A stretch of DNA of 64,000 bases from Tritrichomonas musculus (lineage: Eukaryota > Parabasalia > Tritrichomonadida > Tritrichomonadidae), in NCBI GenBank assembly GCA_039105265.1, contig JAPFFF010000007.1:310001-374000 (forward strand). Direction: 5' to 3'. Positions 38,901 to 47,115 of the stretch are shown here, piece after piece. The stretch's first letter is position 1, and each line of letters begins with the position of its first letter. The notes under the pieces are model-generated. The model worked only from the letters and a program-made list of their open reading frames with translations, ran no database searches and was not told where the DNA came from. The position numbers and the translations under genes are program-made.

Positions 38901-39812
38901 GGATAAATTAATAAATATATTAAAATTAGTTCTATTAAATATATTTTTATAATATTTGAATTCATCTTTTTCATCTGCTGTTACATCACCATAAAAATTA
39001 ATCATAGTTTTGAAAATATTAATTTGTTCATTGTTTTTGAAACCTATTTCAATTAGCTTATATAATTGAGTTGTATCAATTTTAACTTCATTCAAAAAAG
39101 AATTGCTTTTAATCAAATCAAGAGCCTGTTCTTCATCAATTTTAATGCTTTGGTAAAAATCTATAAGCTCTAAAACTTTTTTTTGTGAATTATTAAAACC
39201 AACTTTTTCAATTGCATATTCGAAAATATTTTTAAAAGCGAATAATAATTGTGCTTTGATTCCTAACAAATTATTACTTGTTATTAATGAAACCATATCA
39301 TTGTAGGATTCAACAAAATCGATAAAACTTCCACTGTAACAAGAATCGTTAAATATCAAAAAACTCGTGTTATTAAATTTCATGGTAATTTCATATAAAT
39401 GGAAATAGTGAATTTGCGTAAAATAGCAATCATCTCCATGATCATCTAAAAACAAGATTACTTTTTTATTTTTGTTGTTTGATATCATTTTACATATTTG
39501 ATCTATTGCCGAATTAAAATCTGTAAAATATTGAAAATTTGTATTTTTTTGTTTGATATCAATTTGAAAAGTATTCTCAGCATCAAGTTTGAAATAATAT
39601 TTATTATTTGAGTAAGTATATACAGAGTAATTTTGTTCTTTCCCAATGGCTAGTATTTTTACACTTTCTTTTTTGATATTATAAATATCGATAGCAAAAT
39701 CTCGGATAAGATTAGCAAAAATAGGCTGATAGTAACCATCATTTATATTTGCATCAATTTGGTCATCCGGAGTGTTTCCGATTAGAGCAATGATAATGTA
39801 TCTATCATTCAT
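35979..39812 (-). CDS. Giant protein with N-terminal caspase/legumain-like (clan CD) domain
   Basis: A 1277-residue protein. Residues 1-210 look like a clan CD cysteine peptidase core: a first strand RYIIIALIGNT, then KVILFLDDHGDD with the likely catalytic His at 125, then SFLIFNDSCYSGSFID with the likely catalytic Cys at 158. The H-G and C-x-S-G pairing follows family C13 (legumain/GPI8) and metacaspases. The remaining roughly 1070 residues are helical, rich in Lys, Ile, Asn and Glu, with a short acidic run (DYNDDDDDDELLF, about 1105-1117) and no domain I recognise. No signal peptide or membrane segment was seen, so it is unlike secreted legumain. Peptidase activity is plausible but unproven. 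The C-terminal part could be a regulator or substrate platform. Confidence 0.72.
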   Translation of the reverse strand: MNDRYIIIALIGNTPDDQIDANINDGYYQPIFANLIRDFAIDIYNIKKESVKILAIGKEQNYSVYTYSNNKYYFKLDAENTFQIDIKQKNTNFQYFTDFNSAIDQICKMISNNKNKKVILFLDDHGDDCYFTQIHYFHLYEITMKFNNTSFLIFNDSCYSGSFIDFVESYNDMVSLITSNNLLGIKAQLLFAFKNIFEYAIEKVGFNNSQKKVLELIDFYQSIKIDEEQALDLIKSNSFLNEVKIDTTQLYKLIEIGFKNNEQINIFKTMINFYGDVTADEKDEFKYYKNIFNRTNFNIFINLSKGNIPEFIKKLNVFYVIKDSINFDLQPNKHVEIITSTDNLHKSLSFPSIRVNDSIKISPGGPAMGSFIKALFIKNDPKSINFEEIEKEISKSDDGTIYYPLRTTESIKNGKKERQWIHLYPKHYKLSDKNNDVKYSFTYSKKLKQKIATLRAISFLNVQKLTEAAKIINNKVNSAELQPFTDTYGSIFAISALLNEYKDDPNEMIVNRLMENPVINSHKPNLINSYCFILDLSFRISNENPKLMTGVIINILEKAVKQAIKKKIDFIIEKSNSGKNSSENFTNKIFLHREISDLLINQGKILTEFKDNEFPFLKQIEKVIISFISIPQVAFAAIIASSHLFKKIDLTAINEKTLNYIETESNNIFHDEDLIYNHFLTNINKCKNEEDIRRFAEYYLLEMIDASFVHIYSIFDAQFKCESMKIVSYSLTSFTATSIVDVFNYYLENEKNESFIKHIIGPIEQIVNQNNIPNFFIPTILSLMPKETVIYALYMSLSNIENDWFNSLLEIIKIVKDDDSFKEVYNELYSLAKEKLSDQKYVKTSIQYQKSTINMEKIISNEIEKAIGKLYNLQEKSMIKARENISKQMDINIIEEQIKLYVDNIICNETIKSKFDMYLKESKNEILNIEKHQIDLLIDYDKIPTEKSIFNESILDIQNICERASKELITVAHLFKISDESRNKTNSILSKKIEANASIELPVIVMVARAFNIVEMTPIIDILPQFIYAFDQSEGEEPNLRELMALLSANICILSPKDEKRQCLKIVPLTNNEKIEDNEKIDSDSYDYNDDDDDDELLFSTLKAKSLNKAIPHRKMIYSENNSEILKYYEYQIDYCEIKKARDLLKLGQSSWPNDAWKAFLYCFNLRLKDLEIQFNLSDDYDTSFCPFKIDEGINVVLKFYPITRIHEIFQNKEKFNCFIGQYSNKHEEIIRAFIRSFDDVDLIVTSLYLRKRTYFDRTLEKLKIIYDYPYSKTSKK

Positions 39813-40607
39813 TGCTCATTTTAACAAGAAATTTATGAAATTATTAAATGATTATAATTCAATATTAAAACATTTATATCTTAATGAATTGAGAATTAAT
39901 TTTCGTTAAAATAGAAATATATAAATATATATAAAAATATATAAATAAATTTATATAATTTGATAAATTTGTTTATTTATATATTTATACTTTTTAAAGT
40001 TTGATTTAATGAAATTATTATAAATGCACGTTATTTTTTTCTATATATTTAAGGGAAATTTATTACAAATATTTGATACATAACTGAAATTTATTTTTTT
40101 CTTTGAATTTTCAATAAATTCAAATAAATTTCTGATAAAAATTTGAAACTTTGTTTTGAAAATTGAACAATTGTTTTAGATGTAACTCATTCTATTAAGT
40201 ATATCAAATGCTTATACTTGGTTTTTATTTTACATAATTAATTTATTTTATATTACACCTCAAACTTATTTATTATAATAATTAAAAATATAGATATTTA
40301 TGTTTTATTTAAATTTTTTTATTTTGAATTAAATAAAATATTTTTAAAATATTGATATCTTTATGAAAAAATAACATATTAAAAATATTATATAATAATA
40401 GAAATTAAAAACTATTTTAAAATTAAAATAACATTAAAATTATAATTAAAAAAATAATTAGTATTATATATGATTTTGAATAATCATTATCTCATTATTT
40501 GGAGAAACGGACTGTCTAGTTGAAATAATCCTTATTCCAGAATATTTCCATAAGGGAATTTATAATTTTGTAAAAACGCAAAAGATATTTTAAAATATAT
40601 ATGTTTT
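39813..40607. other. Extremely AT-rich intergenic region
   Basis: About 800 bases, almost wholly A and T with TATAAATA-like words. No coding frame, repeat ends or RNA gene seen. Confidence 0.6.
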
Positions 40608-40779
40608 TTAATAATCGTGAACTATTTGCTTGTATATGCATGGCCTTGCTCTACAAATTGGGCATCTTTGATTTGCGTTTAACCAATTTTCCATGCAAGC
40701 TGTGGCCGCATTGGAGGATTATGCATTCAGATCGATTTTCACAGCATATGATGCAAGTTTCATCCGAAGTTGTTCCAAA
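40608..40779 (-). pseudogene. Second RING domain, out of frame (remnant of a two-RING gene)
   Basis: Directly after the RING gene's TGA, the same frame continues FGTTSDETCIICCENRSECI, then ILQCGHS. One frame over from about 40698 it goes on CMENWLNANQRCPICRARPC and ends at 40608. Together these are the eight zinc ligands of a C3HC4 RING (C-x2-C, C-G-H, C-x2-(N/W), C-P-I-C), broken by one frame change and separated from the first RING by an in-frame TGA. So an older protein probably carried two RINGs. The remnant is in good shape otherwise, implying recent loss, or an error in the sequence. Confidence 0.65.
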
Positions 40780-40986
40780 TCAGCTTGACACTTTCATAAT
40801 CTGAAACCTGCATAACGGGCACTTTTCTTTGTTCTTAAAAGCGGCCTCATCGCATTTCTGGCAGAAAACCTTGTGTCCACAATCGAGGAGGAAGCAGTTA
40901 CGTTTCTTATTTCTGCATCTGATGCACAATGTATCATCATCTTCATGACCATTTTCGACAAAAACGATAGACTTTGTATCTGACAT
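40780..40986 (-). CDS. Small C3HC4 RING-finger protein
   Basis: A 68-residue protein that is little more than a RING finger: C21, C24, C36, H38, C42, C45, C56, C59, with the CGH and CPLC signatures. RING proteins are usually E3 ubiquitin ligases that recruit an E2 enzyme. The Cys spacing and short C-terminus (RFQIMKVSS) suit a minimal or truncated protein. The frame runs on, past its TGA, into a second RING-like sequence, so this may be the surviving first half of a longer gene. The ATG at 40986 is the only reasonable start. Confidence 0.85.
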   Translation of the reverse strand: MSDTKSIVFVENGHEDDDTLCIRCRNKKRNCFLLDCGHKVFCQKCDEAAFKNKEKCPLCRFQIMKVSS

Positions 40987-42184
40987 TTTTGAAGGATTAT
41001 TTGTGATACCAGTGAAGTGACGTTGTTAAAGAATTGATGATATTTTAAAGATTCATTAAAGAACAGTATTAATGGTCATATTAAAACGCATTGATTAAGG
41101 GTGTAGTCCAAACAATGAAATATATATAAAATTAAAAAATAAATGTTACATTATACTATACTAAACACATATAATATAAATATAAAATAATAAAAGATAT
41201 TCTTTATCACATGTAAAGTTTAATAAAAGCTATATCTATCCATTATTTTTTTCAATTTTCAAATTGGCAAATCTACTTTTTAAAAGAAAATATCGTTAGC
41301 ATATATATTATAATTTTTTTTAGTATTATCGATGTTTCAAGCAATGCCTTTCTTTTCAATTGTTATGATTCTATAAATATTATTGTTTCGCATACACTAA
41401 ATATGGAAAAGCGCTTTTTTCTCAATTTTCCAACGATTTTTTTTATATCATTTCGATACATTTTTTTCAAATAGTATTTTATTCATCAATTATCTTTTTG
41501 GTTATACAAAAATTAAATTTTGGCATAAAAATTGATATATTATGATGATAGGAAATGATATTAAAAATTGTTTGCATATAATGAGACAAATTGGTATAAA
41601 TTAATGATATTTCTCTTCAAATAATATTAAATTCGAATAGAATTTATTAGTTTCATTCGCAAATAATAGAAATTTCTTTTATTTGATGGTTAAACTTGTG
41701 AAAAATTTTGAATTCTTTTTGAAAAAAAAAAATTGGACTTTCTTTGATAAAACTATTCAATTTCATTTCGTTATATAAAAGAGATAAATAAATAAAAAAG
41801 TAATATTTTCTCACTATTTATGTTTTTATAATTAGTTCATATTTTATTTTTATTAGATTTTGAGCGTTTTTATCAAAATTGAAAAAAACAAAAAAAAATG
41901 CATCATCAGTTCTCATCATCTAAAGAGAAACATAAAAAAAGCAAATCGTTACGATATTCGTAAAGTGTACCTTTGCTTATATTATAAATGGCGTTGAAAA
42001 GTTTTGATATGGGAAGATACTTATGGGGTGTGCAAAAATTGAATACTTTTTTGAATACTTTTCATTCAAATTTTCTTTGGAAAAAAATTTTTTATACCAC
42101 ACCCTTAAAAGTAGAATGAGAAGAAAAAAAAAAAAAAAAAAAAAAAAAACTTTAATATCAAAAGTTATATTATAATTAAAAGAA
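40987..42184. other. Intergenic holding a possible TTAA-type element
   Basis: About 1.2 kb without a gene. Most of it is covered by the possible TTAA element listed next. An A26 tract lies at 42124-42149. Confidence 0.5.
41099..42104. mobile_element. Possible 1-kb non-autonomous TTAA element
   Basis: The left end, after TTAA (41095-41098), reads GGGTGTAGTCCAAA. The right end, reverse-complemented after TTAA (42105-42108), reads GGGTGTGGTATAAA, 11 of 14 identical. A third copy of GGGTGTG, in the left orientation, lies at 42026-42032 and pairs with the right end as a hairpin of about 16 bases. TTAA duplication is used by piggyBac and Kolobok elements. In AT-rich DNA TTAA alone is weak evidence, so this is tentative. 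Confidence 0.4.
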
Positions 42185-44134
42185 TTATTGGTCTTTTGAT
42201 TCATCAATATAATAAAAGATGACGTTCACACTTCCATCATTGCATATTGCGATAATGAGTGATTCTTCTCTGATATATTTCAATTGAATGATTTTTGAAT
42301 TGCAATTCAATTTAAATTCAAGTTCCTCAAATTTCGAAGAAAAAGCTTCCAATACGAATATCCTATTCAAATCATCTGATGTAATCAAATAATCAAAACA
42401 GCCAGGCATTGATGATGCACATGTCATCTCACATATAATTTTATCATCATATTCCAATGATCTAACAAATACGCCATTGATATTATAGAAAGCCAATTCT
42501 TGTTTATAAGAATAATTAACTAACTTTGTTAGCAAAATAACAACCAAGCCCATGTTTTCTGTGATGACTATTTTTTTGGGCCTTCCATTGACATGAACCA
42601 CTCTATTTATCTTCATTTCACTCATATCTAGTTGGCAGAAGAGAACACAATCATCTCTTGTTCCACAAACGAATGTTTTAAATGCTTGACTGATTCCAAC
42701 ACATTCAATTTTGTATTTGTGTGTGTAAAAAGAACTGCTGCATTTTGATGTATTCAAATCGCTTGGAGAATCTTGACTAACATCACTTAATGACGAAGTT
42801 GATGAAAGAGTATTTTTTGAAGGTGAAAGCAAATTAGATGCTGATGATGACAACTTTTTCTGTGATGGCGAATGCTTGAGATGAAGTTTTGGTGAATGAT
42901 TCGCTCTTTCAGATGCAATTCTTTTCACCAAAGGAGCGTCTATTCTTGGTTTTGAAAAGTTTGAAAGATTCATATTGAAAAGTGTCACTGATGAATCAAT
43001 TGAATATATCACAAGATGTCCTTGTTGGTCACTTTCAGTTAATTCAATTTCATAATTTTGAATGCTGCTTTTTTCTATTGTTTCTTTTTCACAATTGAAA
43101 AAGTTCACCTGCTTCTTATTGTTGTCAATAAAACCGATGATGTTTGAACTAATGAAAAATGGTTTGTTATCATCAATTTCGATATTATTTTTACATTCAA
43201 GTTCAACTTCATTTTTCTCAGATACATTTGAACTAAGATCAAAATTATGGGTGAAAAAGTTTCCTTTTGAATCGACCATTTTGAATGTCAAAACTTTTTC
43301 TTCTGAAGAAACATAAAAAGTGACAGGTGGTGTAGCATTCGTAAAAATGATTGAAAATGATGAAAACATCGAACTTGGAGGAACAAATGTTTCCCTTTTA
43401 GGATGCTTCTTTTCAAACAATTTTTTTGGAATTTGACCAAAATCTTCCATTTCTGGACTAAAAGTATTATCTGCAAGATGTGAATCAGCACCGTCCTGTT
43501 TATATCCCCAGATAAGGTCGATCCAATTATTAATGCTTGATGAAACAAATTCTGATTCGAGTGCTTTTCGATGTTTATAAATGAATTCAAAAGGTGAATT
43601 ATTTGACCATGGTGGCAATTCAACATTGTCACCATCAAAACTCATTAAAAATTCTGGAAGGAAAAAGAACTCTGGAATAAGTTCACGAAAATCATTGTCA
43701 TTATTTGACGCATAATTGAATGACTCAGAAATTGATTCAAATTTCAGGTATAACTCTTGATTTTGATTTTGACTTTTTGTTGAGAATGGTTCAAGACGAC
43801 AAAGCCAATTCAAAACAGAATAGCGATTTGAGTAGCCTGTTGTATAGAGGAAGTTTTTATTAAAGGTACCAACTGGATGTGAAAGATTTCGATATGATTT
43901 TTCATCTTTAAGATTAAGTTTGTTACTTGTGTAGTCAGCAAGAATCCATGGGAAAACGGGATATTGGTCAAAATCATTAAAGTTTCTTCCACTGAAAATG
44001 TTGAGCATCATTATGTAATCAAAATTGGATATTTTGTTGTCAATCCAAAGATTTGTAATTTTTTTTAATTCCAATTTTATTTTTCTGTCTTCGTTCAAAA
44101 CTCTGTCATTATACAAGAAATATGATATTATCAT
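42185..44134 (-). CDS. Short BEACH-domain protein
   Basis: A 649-residue protein with the BEACH domain at its start: residues about 20-105 give ITNLWIDNKISNFDYIMMLN, IFSGRNFNDFDQYPVFPWIL, ADYTSNKLNL and SYRNLSHPVGT, all family hallmarks. The domain then runs to about residue 235 (NNWIDLIWGYKQDG, matching the usual WIDLIFGYKQ). BEACH proteins act in vesicle fission/fusion and lysosome size (LYST, neurobeachin, LRBA). The remainder (about 250-640) has beta-propeller-like strands that may be degenerate WD repeats. BEACH proteins usually exceed 2000 residues with a PH-like domain before BEACH; here an in-frame TAG lies just upstream of the ATG and that domain is absent. It may be a genuinely short paralogue or a truncated one. 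Confidence 0.87.
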   Translation of the reverse strand: MIISYFLYNDRVLNEDRKIKLELKKITNLWIDNKISNFDYIMMLNIFSGRNFNDFDQYPVFPWILADYTSNKLNLKDEKSYRNLSHPVGTFNKNFLYTTGYSNRYSVLNWLCRLEPFSTKSQNQNQELYLKFESISESFNYASNNDNDFRELIPEFFFLPEFLMSFDGDNVELPPWSNNSPFEFIYKHRKALESEFVSSSINNWIDLIWGYKQDGADSHLADNTFSPEMEDFGQIPKKLFEKKHPKRETFVPPSSMFSSFSIIFTNATPPVTFYVSSEEKVLTFKMVDSKGNFFTHNFDLSSNVSEKNEVELECKNNIEIDDNKPFFISSNIIGFIDNNKKQVNFFNCEKETIEKSSIQNYEIELTESDQQGHLVIYSIDSSVTLFNMNLSNFSKPRIDAPLVKRIASERANHSPKLHLKHSPSQKKLSSSASNLLSPSKNTLSSTSSLSDVSQDSPSDLNTSKCSSSFYTHKYKIECVGISQAFKTFVCGTRDDCVLFCQLDMSEMKINRVVHVNGRPKKIVITENMGLVVILLTKLVNYSYKQELAFYNINGVFVRSLEYDDKIICEMTCASSMPGCFDYLITSDDLNRIFVLEAFSSKFEELEFKLNCNSKIIQLKYIREESLIIAICNDGSVNVIFYYIDESKDQ

Positions 44135-44417
44135 GCTTTTATATATTATATACTAAATGATAAATATATTGATATAGTTTGTTATAAATTATCTTCAGTA
44201 GGTCTTTCAAAAAAATCGATTTTTTATTTTGTAAAAATTTTTTGAAAAAAAAAAAGTGTTACCACTTTTTATTACGTTGCTACTTTTATAAACCACTGTA
44301 GTTATTAAACGTACACTTAGTTAAATATGAAGGTTACGTAACGTATGAGAATTGTACCTTAAATCCATTGATATCGTCAATTTGATGATCTTTTTAAAAA
44401 AATAACGTATAAAAAAC
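44135..44417. other. Intergenic with one TTAA-MITE-like end
   Basis: At 44339-44361 the reverse complement reads TTAA then GGTACAATTCTCATACGTTA. This is close to the end of the 57.86-kb MITE (GGTACAAATCCAGTACGTTT). A partner end was not found nearby, so this may be a solo or rearranged copy. Confidence 0.4.
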
Positions 44418-44900
44418 ATTAAGGGGGACGTTATTCTCCGATTCTCGAGATCGATAATTGAATGACTTTTTGATATCGATACATAAATATGCACTGATTC
44501 TCGAGATCGATTTTAGAGATCGAGAATTTTTTTTCTCAGATTTTGATATCAGAATTTTCAATTAAACTTTTTGATTAATATATGATCGTAATTTAATCTC
44601 AAATATTTCATAAAAAAGAATGAATTTTTTTATTTTAATCTTAAAATAAACATCAATACATTCTATCATTTATTTTTAAATATTTTAAAATCACAAATAC
44701 CAATTATAAAAAAAGATAAATTATTTGAGATCTCGAGATCTCGGTAATTGATATCAAGTTTACAATTATTTTTATATCACATTTCATATCTGATATCTTG
44801 ATAATCGATAATCTCGATATCAGATTTTGAAACTGATAATCGAGTATCAGATGCAAAAAAGTGACGTTTTTGATATCGATTCTCAAAATAACAAGTCTAC
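44418..44900. mobile_element. Possible old inverted-repeat element, 483 bp
   Basis: The right end reads, reverse-complemented, TAGACTTGTTATTTTGAGAA, nearly the terminus of the neighbouring 45.08-kb element. The same eight bases TAAAAAAC lie on both sides (44410-44417 and 44901-44908). The left end (GTTATTCTCCGATTCTCGAG at about 44430) matches only partly. The interior is full of GATATC, ATCGAT and CTCGAGATCG words that can fold on themselves. Confidence 0.4.
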
Positions 44901-45083
44901 TAAAAAACGATTTTTTTTTTTTTTTTTCAATAATAATAACTATTTTTATATAACACATAATGTTTTAAAAGCATATAAAAAGATATCAAAAGAATTAATG
45001 ATTAGAATAAATTATATAAAAAGTTATCGCAATTCTACATCTTTATAAAGTGTTATAAAATTCTTATCAAAAATAATTAAAAT
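44901..45083. other. Spacer between two related elements
   Basis: About 180 AT-rich bases with a T17-like tract (44911-44927). No gene. Confidence 0.4.
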
Positions 45084-45539
45084 TAGGCTTGTTATTCTGA
45101 TATCAATTATCAGGTTTGGCACTTTTTTTAACTCAGATAATCGATAATAAAATGCTATCGATTGGAACTTTTTATTGATGAATTCGATTATCAAGTATGA
45201 AATGTGATACAAAAAAAATATGCTTTTGATATCGAATCTTGATTAATCGAAATTAATACCTGAAAAAAACATTAAAAATAGTATTTTAATGGCATAAAAT
45301 AAATATATTCTAACTTATTATGTAAAAGAATCAGCTTTTATTAAATCTTATAACGGATATGTGAAGTAAACAGTTAAAAAAGTTTACAAAAATTTGATAC
45401 GTTAAAAAAATTTCAATATTGATAATCGATCTTTAATTTTTATTCATTATTGATATCATAGATAAAATTTTTGATTTGATATTGATATCAGAAAAATGGA
45501 TCAATTATCGATATCGAAAATCGAGACTTAACAAGCCTA
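45084..45539. mobile_element. hAT-like MITE, 456 bp, 8-bp target duplication
   Basis: Ends read TAGGCTTGTTA on the left and its exact complement TAACAAGCCTA on the right. Beyond that, subterminal GATATC/ATTATC words are also mirrored. A perfect 8-base direct repeat ATTAAAAT flanks it (45076-45083 and 45540-45547). Both the TAGGC start and the 8-bp duplication fit hAT elements. No coding capacity is present, so it would depend on a transposase from elsewhere. Confidence 0.82.
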
Positions 45540-45608
45540 ATTAAAATAAATTGAGATAAAATACTCAAATTTATTTTCTGAAGAAAATTTAACCTAAAGT
45601 AAAGTTCA

Positions 45609-45896
45609 AAACCCCCTAACGATAAAAAAACCCCCTAACTTTTTTAAAATTTGAGAGAAAACTTTTTATAGATCAATAAATATTCATTCATTTTAATATA
45701 TTTAATAATGTATTCAATATTATTTATGTATTATAATTTAGAAGCCCTGATTTTAACTTTACAAAACCCCCTAACTTTTTTCAATATTTAAATTTAAATT
45801 CAAAAGAAAGTACTTTTTGCCATCAAAAAAGGCTAATTTGAGAGGGAAAAATGGTCAAAAAAAGTTAGGGGGTTGTTGAAAAAGTTAGGGGGGTTA
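45609..45896. repeat. CCCCCTAAC inverted-repeat cluster (probable small element)
   Basis: CCCCCTAAC occurs at 45612 and 45631 and again near 45768 in forward orientation, and as GTTAGGGGG at 45864 and 45884 in reverse. The outer pairs form mirrored double motifs at each end of a roughly 290-base unit. Telomere-like wording (CCCTAAC) is noted, but the spacing is not a tandem telomere array. No target duplication was seen. Confidence 0.6.
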
Positions 45897-46470
45897 TTCC
45901 TTTTCTTTATTCTTAAATCCTTTTAGTTTAATTTGAATTTTGTACGATGCAAATATTTATAAAACTAATTATTATTATGATAATAAATTATAATTAGGGT
46001 AAACAAACCAATCATTGAGTTTTACTGTAAAATTCAGTTGTACGACCTTTAAAATAAAATAACTTTTGTTAACGACGATTAACTATTGAATTCATTTCTT
46101 ATCAATATTTTTTAGGAACACTATAAATTTATCATATGATATTTAATTAATTACATTTTAATTAATTTAAAAAATGTAAATAAAATTATAATAAAAAAGA
46201 ACATTTGGATGTTTTCAAATTCTTAGAACTCAAAAATATTTTTTTCGTAAAATATCTCTATTTTGGCTAATAGGATCGGTTTCATGTTTAAAATTGCATT
46301 TTGTTATTGATAATGTCAATATTATTATTAATTTTAGAATTTGATAACCGCCAAATGTCGAACCCTTTTTGTATAATAATTTCAAAAAATAAACAATAAA
46401 CAAATTCAATTCTTAAAACCAACCTTTTCAATTATCTCAAAATAATAAAAATATTTTGAGTTATATGAAG
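45897..46470. other. AT-rich spacer
   Basis: About 570 bases between two elements. No gene, RNA or clear repeat was seen. Confidence 0.4.
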
Positions 46471-46478
46471 CATTATTG

Positions 46479-46840
46479 AACGGTACTGCGATCGGATAAA
46501 GTGTCAAAAGTATTTAAAAAAACTGTAATAATCGAAACAAACCAAATATATAAATAGAACACATTATATATAATAACTTATTAAAATATTGGAAGGATTT
46601 TCTAATTTGATTTGGAGATTTATGTTCATTAAATTTGAATGAAAAACTCATTTTATCCATTCAAAAAAAAATTTTTCATATGGTATATCTATAAAATTGA
46701 AAATAGACTTCCAAATTTCATTAAAGAATTTGATTTTATATTATATAAAATTAACCGTTATATAATTTTTTTAGGCATTTCCAGGTTATTTAATTTTGCT
46801 CTCAATTTTTTGACACTTTACATCCGATCGCAATACCGTT
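46479..46840. mobile_element. MITE, 362 bp, 8-bp target duplication
   Basis: The left end reads AACGGTACTGCGATCGGAT then AAAGTGTCAAAA. The right end, reverse-complemented, reads AACGGTATTGCGATCGGAT, GT, then AAAGTGTCAAAA. That is about 31 matching bases with one substitution and a two-base indel. Perfect direct repeats CATTATTG flank it (46471-46478 and 46841-46848). The interior is AT-rich and non-coding. The superfamily is uncertain; the 8-base duplication allows hAT among others. Confidence 0.85.
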
Positions 46841-46848
46841 CATTATTG

Positions 46849-47115
46849 AAATAATAATTTTAAGTCGTATTATATTTTCTCTAATTTTTATTTAACCAAC
46901 AGATTGTATGCAAATATTAGCCAATTATTAAATAATTAATATAAAATTTATATGAATTATTTATTTTAATAAAAAAATATTCATTTTTAGTTAAGATATA
47001 TTTATTTAATATTTTTAATTCAAATATTCAATGTAATACAAAATATTGTTTCATACCCCAGAAAAAGTCGAATTTTTCTAAGGGAAAAGTGAATTTGGAA
47101 CCCTAATTTTAGATA
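46849..47115. other. Upstream region of the Pmp-like gene
   Basis: About 270 AT-rich bases between the MITE duplication and the next ATG. No clear initiator was found. Confidence 0.4.

Noticed and set aside
40780-40782. In-frame TGA read as selenocysteine or readthrough joining the two RINGs
   Set aside because: The second RING is also out of frame further on, so readthrough alone would not give a whole protein, and no selenocysteine element was seen.
45609-45896. Internal telomere array from CCCCCTAAC words
   Set aside because: Copies are few, inverted to each other and irregularly spaced, unlike a tandem telomere repeat.
46639-46854. 71-codon open frame on the plus strand
   Set aside because: It lies inside and across the end of a MITE and has no protein-like features.
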